Of a DNA stretch of 64,000 nt, positions 61,551 to 64,000 are shown piece after piece. The position numbers and the translations under genes are program-made. Source of the stretch: Nostoc flagelliforme FACHB-838 (GTDB lineage: Bacteria > Cyanobacteriota > Cyanobacteriia > Cyanobacteriales > Nostocaceae); NCBI RefSeq assembly GCF_014698065.1, contig NZ_JACJSI010000004.1, forward strand, positions 115,746 to 179,745, given 5' to 3'. Under the pieces are notes generated by a model, which saw nothing but the letters and a program-made list of their open reading frames with translations, did not search any database and was not told where the DNA came from. Positions within the stretch are counted from its first letter, which is position 1. Every line of letters begins with the position of its first letter.

Positions 61551-63761
61551 ATGAGCGTGAATGATACTGCACACCACAATAATTCTACTTGGAATCGGCA
61601 AGTATACCACCGCCTGAAACTTGCCCTAAGTCTTGGCTTACGACGACAACTTTTTCTAGCAGTATGTGATAATTTACACTTAAGAAATCAGGTAGCAGCC
61701 CGTTTGCACTCTACATTGGCTTATCCTGTTGGACAAGTGCTATATCAGTCATCAAATGCTCAGGAAAATAGCACTCCAGCTTATCCGCGATTGGTTACGT
61801 TGCGTTTGAACTTAAACGATCCCAATCCCATAACCCAAATTAATCAATGGTTGGTTAATTATCCACCGCCAATTGTTGGGGCATCAAAAGATACTCCCGG
61901 AAAACCTTTTCCAGTACCAGTATTCCAGATTGTCGGTGTGGAGCATCTCACTAAGCAACCAGTTGCTACACAACGCTTATTTTTGCACTATCTCCGCTTA
62001 AGCGAACAATATTTCTCGACACAAGAATCCAGCAGATTCTTAGAATCTAACTTGCTGTTGTGGATACCCCGTCCTTGGTTATCTGCAATCAAGCAATCAG
62101 CACCACAATTTTGGCGATCGCGTACAGGCGTATTTGTGTTTGCTGGAGAGCCCACACCAGCAATTCATAATTTGGGCTATCCAGAACGTTCTTCTAATTC
62201 CAGAAGCTTAGATTTAGGGAATATTGAGCAGTCAATAATAGATGAATCAGTTAACCAAGCAGAACTCAGAACCGCTACCGAGTTTGAGTTTGAGAATAAG
62301 TCCGATTTCCCAGTAGAGATACAAGGGAATGGTGTACATAAAATTCAGGAAGTTTCACCGTCAACAGAGGATTCATTGAAGGCTGCGCCACAACAGCAGG
62401 AATCTACTAATAGGTCTGGTAGTTCGAGTACTAATCAATCCCTGTCATCTTTATCTTATATTGGCAGCGAGTTAATAGAGCTAGTAATAGCAACAATTAA
62501 CACAAGCATTACTCAAAATACTGAGAATTATTTACAACCGCAGCAGATTTTATTAGAAGTTGAAGAATTACACGAAAAGCAAGCATTAGGAGAGGTTCTG
62601 GCAGAAGCTTATCATCGCTTGGGTAGTTTATATCGCCTTCGCATTGAGCAAGGAGAGTCAACCCTAGAAAACCTGATGGTGGCAATTATTGCCTATCAGG
62701 AGGCAATTAGTTATGACGAAACTTCACCGCAACTCCCAGATATCTTGAATGATTTGGGTACACTCTACTGGATGCTATACCGCACACCACCCAATTCTGA
62801 GGAAGGACAAACTTATATAGAGCAGGCAATAGAGTTTTATCAGTTGGCGTTAAACATGATTTCGCCTCAGACACATTCAGAAACTTACGCTCGTGTGCAA
62901 AATAATTTGGGGACAGCCTATGGTGATTTAGCTCGTTTTTCTCAACCATCTGAAAATTGGCAGCAAGCAATTTTAGCTTACAGTGAAGCACTCAGTTACC
63001 GTACACCCGATATGGATTCATTAAAGTATGCGGCTTGTCAGAATAATTTAGGTACTGCTTACTGGCATTTAGGGCAATACAATCAACCAATTGTGCATTT
63101 AAAGAAAGCGATCGCAGCTTACAATGAAGCACTTATACACTACAATCCCGAAGAAGAACCGCTCAAATATGGCATGATTCAAAACAATATCGGTACCGCC
63201 TGCTGGAATCTGGCACAATACGAACAACCTGCCGAAAATCTTCAGCTAGCGATAGATGTCTACAGTGAAGCTCTCAAGTATCGCACTCCAGCTAATGTTC
63301 CCAGTGCCTGCGCCGCTACACAAAATAATTTGGGTACTGCCTACTGGCATTTAGCAAACCTATCTCAGACAACTAAAGAGGCACGGCAAAATTATCTGCA
63401 ATTATGCATCAGCGCTTACGAAGAAGCAATCGCTTTGGCTCGCTCACTTAGCAATAGTTCTTTAAGTTTTGATTTGCTTGCTTCTTATAATAATTTGGGA
63501 CTAGCACATTATCAGCTAGCAATAGATAAATCTTTTAATGGTGACAAAGCAACACGTTCTCAACACTTAGAACTAGCATTAGATAACCATTTACAAGCCT
63601 TAAACGGATTCAGTAAACAATCCGAGGCTTATCAAACAACTTTCACTTATGTGGTGAAAACTATTCGTACTTTTCATCATGAATTAGGAATACAGGGGCA
63701 AAATCTGGCTTTATCTAAAGTTCCTAGTCAGTTGTTGCCAGAAATTTTGCCAAAGCTATAA
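61551..63761 (+). CDS. TPR repeat protein
   Basis: 736 residues. Residues 1-210 form a soluble domain (LGLRRQLFLAVCDNLHLRNQVAARLHSTL..., PRPWLSAIKQSAPQFW) of unknown type. After a disordered stretch (210-300) come about seven TPR-like units with the repeated phrase QNNLGTAYWHL...Y.QP.E.L..AI.AY.EAL...P. The phrase is nearly identical in several units, so the repeats are recent duplications. Likely a protein-interaction scaffold; it has no signal or membrane segment. Confidence 0.88.
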   Translation: MSVNDTAHHNNSTWNRQVYHRLKLALSLGLRRQLFLAVCDNLHLRNQVAARLHSTLAYPVGQVLYQSSNAQENSTPAYPRLVTLRLNLNDPNPITQINQWLVNYPPPIVGASKDTPGKPFPVPVFQIVGVEHLTKQPVATQRLFLHYLRLSEQYFSTQESSRFLESNLLLWIPRPWLSAIKQSAPQFWRSRTGVFVFAGEPTPAIHNLGYPERSSNSRSLDLGNIEQSIIDESVNQAELRTATEFEFENKSDFPVEIQGNGVHKIQEVSPSTEDSLKAAPQQQESTNRSGSSSTNQSLSSLSYIGSELIELVIATINTSITQNTENYLQPQQILLEVEELHEKQALGEVLAEAYHRLGSLYRLRIEQGESTLENLMVAIIAYQEAISYDETSPQLPDILNDLGTLYWMLYRTPPNSEEGQTYIEQAIEFYQLALNMISPQTHSETYARVQNNLGTAYGDLARFSQPSENWQQAILAYSEALSYRTPDMDSLKYAACQNNLGTAYWHLGQYNQPIVHLKKAIAAYNEALIHYNPEEEPLKYGMIQNNIGTACWNLAQYEQPAENLQLAIDVYSEALKYRTPANVPSACAATQNNLGTAYWHLANLSQTTKEARQNYLQLCISAYEEAIALARSLSNSSLSFDLLASYNNLGLAHYQLAIDKSFNGDKATRSQHLELALDNHLQALNGFSKQSEAYQTTFTYVVKTIRTFHHELGIQGQNLALSKVPSQLLPEILPKL

Positions 63762-63887
63762 AAAATATATATGTTGCGAAAAACCTTTGAGCATGAACCT
63801 GATTAGGGGCTTCTCAAATAAATTCATGTGCCGTTATAATTCAACTTGAGTTCAAAAAGCTTGATATTATAGCAACAGACAAGGCGG

Positions 63888-64000
63888 TTAGGACGCTAGG
63901 CGAAGTACATATTCCATAGCATCCCTGATACAGTCAAATTGAATAAGTTGTTGACGAATTCGACTCTTCAACCATGACCAACATCGCTCAATTTTGTTCA
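63888..64000 (-). mobile_element. C-terminal end of an IS630-type transposase
   Basis: The minus strand reads NKIERCWSWLKSRIRQQLIQFDCIRDAMEYVLRLAS then TAA at 63888. The N-K-I-E-x-x-W-S-W-L-K motif is the third acidic (DDE) box region of IS630-family transposases, and the ending matches their typical C-terminus. The rest of the gene and one element end lie beyond the window, so whether it is intact is unknown. The left end of the element is presumably within 63762-63887. Confidence 0.85.

Overview
The window reads as a chromosomal segment of a filamentous, probably heterocyst-forming cyanobacterium of the Nostoc/Anabaena group. The octamer GCGATCGC is scattered everywhere, several families of short tandem heptamer-like repeats and dispersed palindromes lie between (and even inside) genes, and the gene content includes photosystem accessory proteins (Psb34, a high-light-inducible protein), VIPP1, a CruA/CruP-type lycopene cyclase, the phylloquinone genes menB and menD, and a CcbP-like calcium-binding protein. 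No rRNA or tRNA gene was recognised. Genes lie on both strands, mostly as single genes or pairs.

Layout. 1-14.6 kb: TerB-like fragment, murF, fasciclin protein, PanE-like reductase, a nonsense-interrupted small gene, a four-GAF membrane protein, an aminotransferase, thioredoxin, two PspA/VIPP1 paralogues, a SPOR-like protein and a DciA-like protein. 14.7-21.9 kb: menB and menD, both on the minus strand, are separated by a 4.5 kb accessory island. The island holds an Rpn/DUF2887 nuclease-like gene, two decayed DUF4351 fragments, a BrnT/BrnA toxin-antitoxin locus whose toxin has a stop in place of a conserved Trp, a truncated and frameshifted restriction endonuclease, an intact beta-class DNA methyltransferase and an excisionase-type HTH gene. 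22-31.4 kb: folB, a PAS-GGDEF diguanylate cyclase whose receiver domain has decayed, an acetyltransferase, CcbP-like protein, DUF1517 protein, glycosyltransferase, class D beta-lactamase, thiS and thiE. 32-40 kb: a beta-helix protein, an array of 21-bp repeats, a TetR regulator fused to a degenerate tyrosine-recombinase-like domain (divergent from a Delta9-type desaturase with two matching operators between them), a second Rpn/DUF2887 gene and a dihydrouridine synthase. 40-41.8 kb: a CRISPR array of 10 repeats plus an orphan repeat 733 bp away, with no cas genes. 41.8-64 kb: alanine dehydrogenase, hli, WD40 protein, a permease pair, threonine aldolase, a coiled-coil protein, cruA-like gene, cimA, ferredoxin, a thiO-thiG fusion, psb34, a TPR protein and the C-terminal end of an IS630-type transposase running out of the window.

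Working together: thiS, thiE and thiO-thiG belong to thiamine synthesis; menB and menD to phylloquinone; cimA to isoleucine; CruA-like protein, hli, psb34 and VIPP1 to thylakoid and photosystem upkeep. The most unusual signals are the partly dead defence island, the TetR/recombinase fusion with its operators, the interrupted CRISPR locus, and short tandem repeats inserted in frame into enzymes. All functional names rest on motif reading, without database searches.
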